The notes beneath the pieces are model-generated. The model saw nothing but the letters and a program-made list of their open reading frames with translations. It did no database searches and had not been told where the DNA came from. A stretch of 50,998 nt of DNA from contig JALHMY010000072.1 in NCBI GenBank assembly GCA_022843805.1, positions 1 to 50,998 on the forward strand. The letters are read 5' to 3'. Positions 50,925 to 50,998 of the stretch are shown here, piece after piece (position 1 is the first letter of the stretch; each line of letters opens with the position of its first letter). Source of the DNA: Fuerstiella sp. (GTDB lineage: Bacteria; Planctomycetota; Planctomycetia; Planctomycetales; Planctomycetaceae). A program made the translations under genes and the position numbers.

Positions 50925-50998
50925 TTGCAACCTGCCCCAACGGGGCTCAGTGTGAAAGCCTGGGGCATCGCCCCAGGAATTGCACACAACAATGACGA
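50925..50998. repeat. Dispersed palindromic repeat, cut by the window edge
   Basis: CCCC-AA-CGGGG (50935-50945) and CCTGGGGC-ATC-GCCCCAGG (50959-50977) form small stems in the phrase GCCTGGGGCATCGCCCCAGG. This phrase is a widely dispersed intergenic repeat in planctomycetes, to my knowledge. Open frames crossing it in the minus strand yield GAMPQAFTLSPVGA-type peptides and are not genes. It continues beyond the window. Confidence 0.6.

Noticed and set aside
50759..50992. 77-residue frame at the right end
   Set aside because: It contains the peptide of a dispersed repeat (GAMPQAFTLSPVGA) and is not a gene.
1..50998. tRNA or rRNA genes
   Set aside because: I looked for T-arm GGTTCGAATCC-type sequences and rRNA motifs on both strands and found none; a covariance-model scan would be decisive.

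Overview
The window looks like a chromosomal segment of a planctomycete (Planctomycetota, probably Planctomycetales). The evidence is gene content: two DUF1559 pseudopilins with the C-terminal H-x9-DG motif, a DUF1501 protein with a Tat signal, a Ser/Thr kinase fused to WD40 repeats next to a planctomycete-type ECF sigma factor, long planctomycete-style hypothetical proteins, a HemP-like peptide, and many dispersed palindromic repeats. I saw no rRNA, tRNA, CRISPR array, prophage or complete insertion sequence. All calls come from reading the sequence; no database search was run.

Layout. 1-470: tandem GC-rich repeat with a 206-bp period. 540-10757, all minus strand: a compact type II secretion/type IV pilus-like operon, read from 10757 downward: GspE-like ATPase, three different GspF-like platform proteins, three minor-pseudopilin-like proteins and two DUF1559 pseudopilins, then a beta-propeller lipoprotein-like or secreted protein. 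11169-12527: DUF1501 protein. 12878-16829: a triple-domain secreted protein (two esterase domains plus an SMP-30-like propeller) and a lactonase-type propeller. 17014-20564: ECF sigma factor and receptor-like kinase/WD40 protein. 20895-22487: di-heme cytochrome c peroxidase-like protein. 22775-26837: a three-gene cassette (54-residue membrane peptide, NoeA-like methyltransferase, alkaline-phosphatase-superfamily membrane protein). 26939-31426: HemP-like peptide, two-domain universal stress protein, inorganic pyrophosphatase, zinc alcohol dehydrogenase and a small anchored protein. 31709-37338: a dynamin-like GTPase followed by a 1239-residue multi-pass membrane protein. 37441-38514: leuB. 39039-45611: a large single-pass protein, a small membrane protein, a DUF885 hydrolase, and an ECF sigma/anti-sigma-like pair. 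45820-50742: housekeeping genes asd, a ZnuA-like lipoprotein, uppS, cdsA and ispE.

How the genes fit together. The pseudopilus operon couples DUF1559 pseudopilins, usually scattered through planctomycete genomes, to their own ATPase and platform proteins, without a secretin or prepilin peptidase in the window. The GTPase and giant membrane protein form a candidate membrane-remodelling pair of unknown function. uppS, cdsA and ispE are all lipid/isoprenoid genes of the envelope, and asd feeds diaminopimelate synthesis.

Between the genes lie several palindromic repeat families: three copies of a ~100-bp element (5560, 12648, 24487), a REP/BIME-like element at 44238-44377, a 122-bp palindrome at 38843 and a 258-bp nested palindrome at 31426-31683. 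Several of them touch gene ends and supply start or stop codons.
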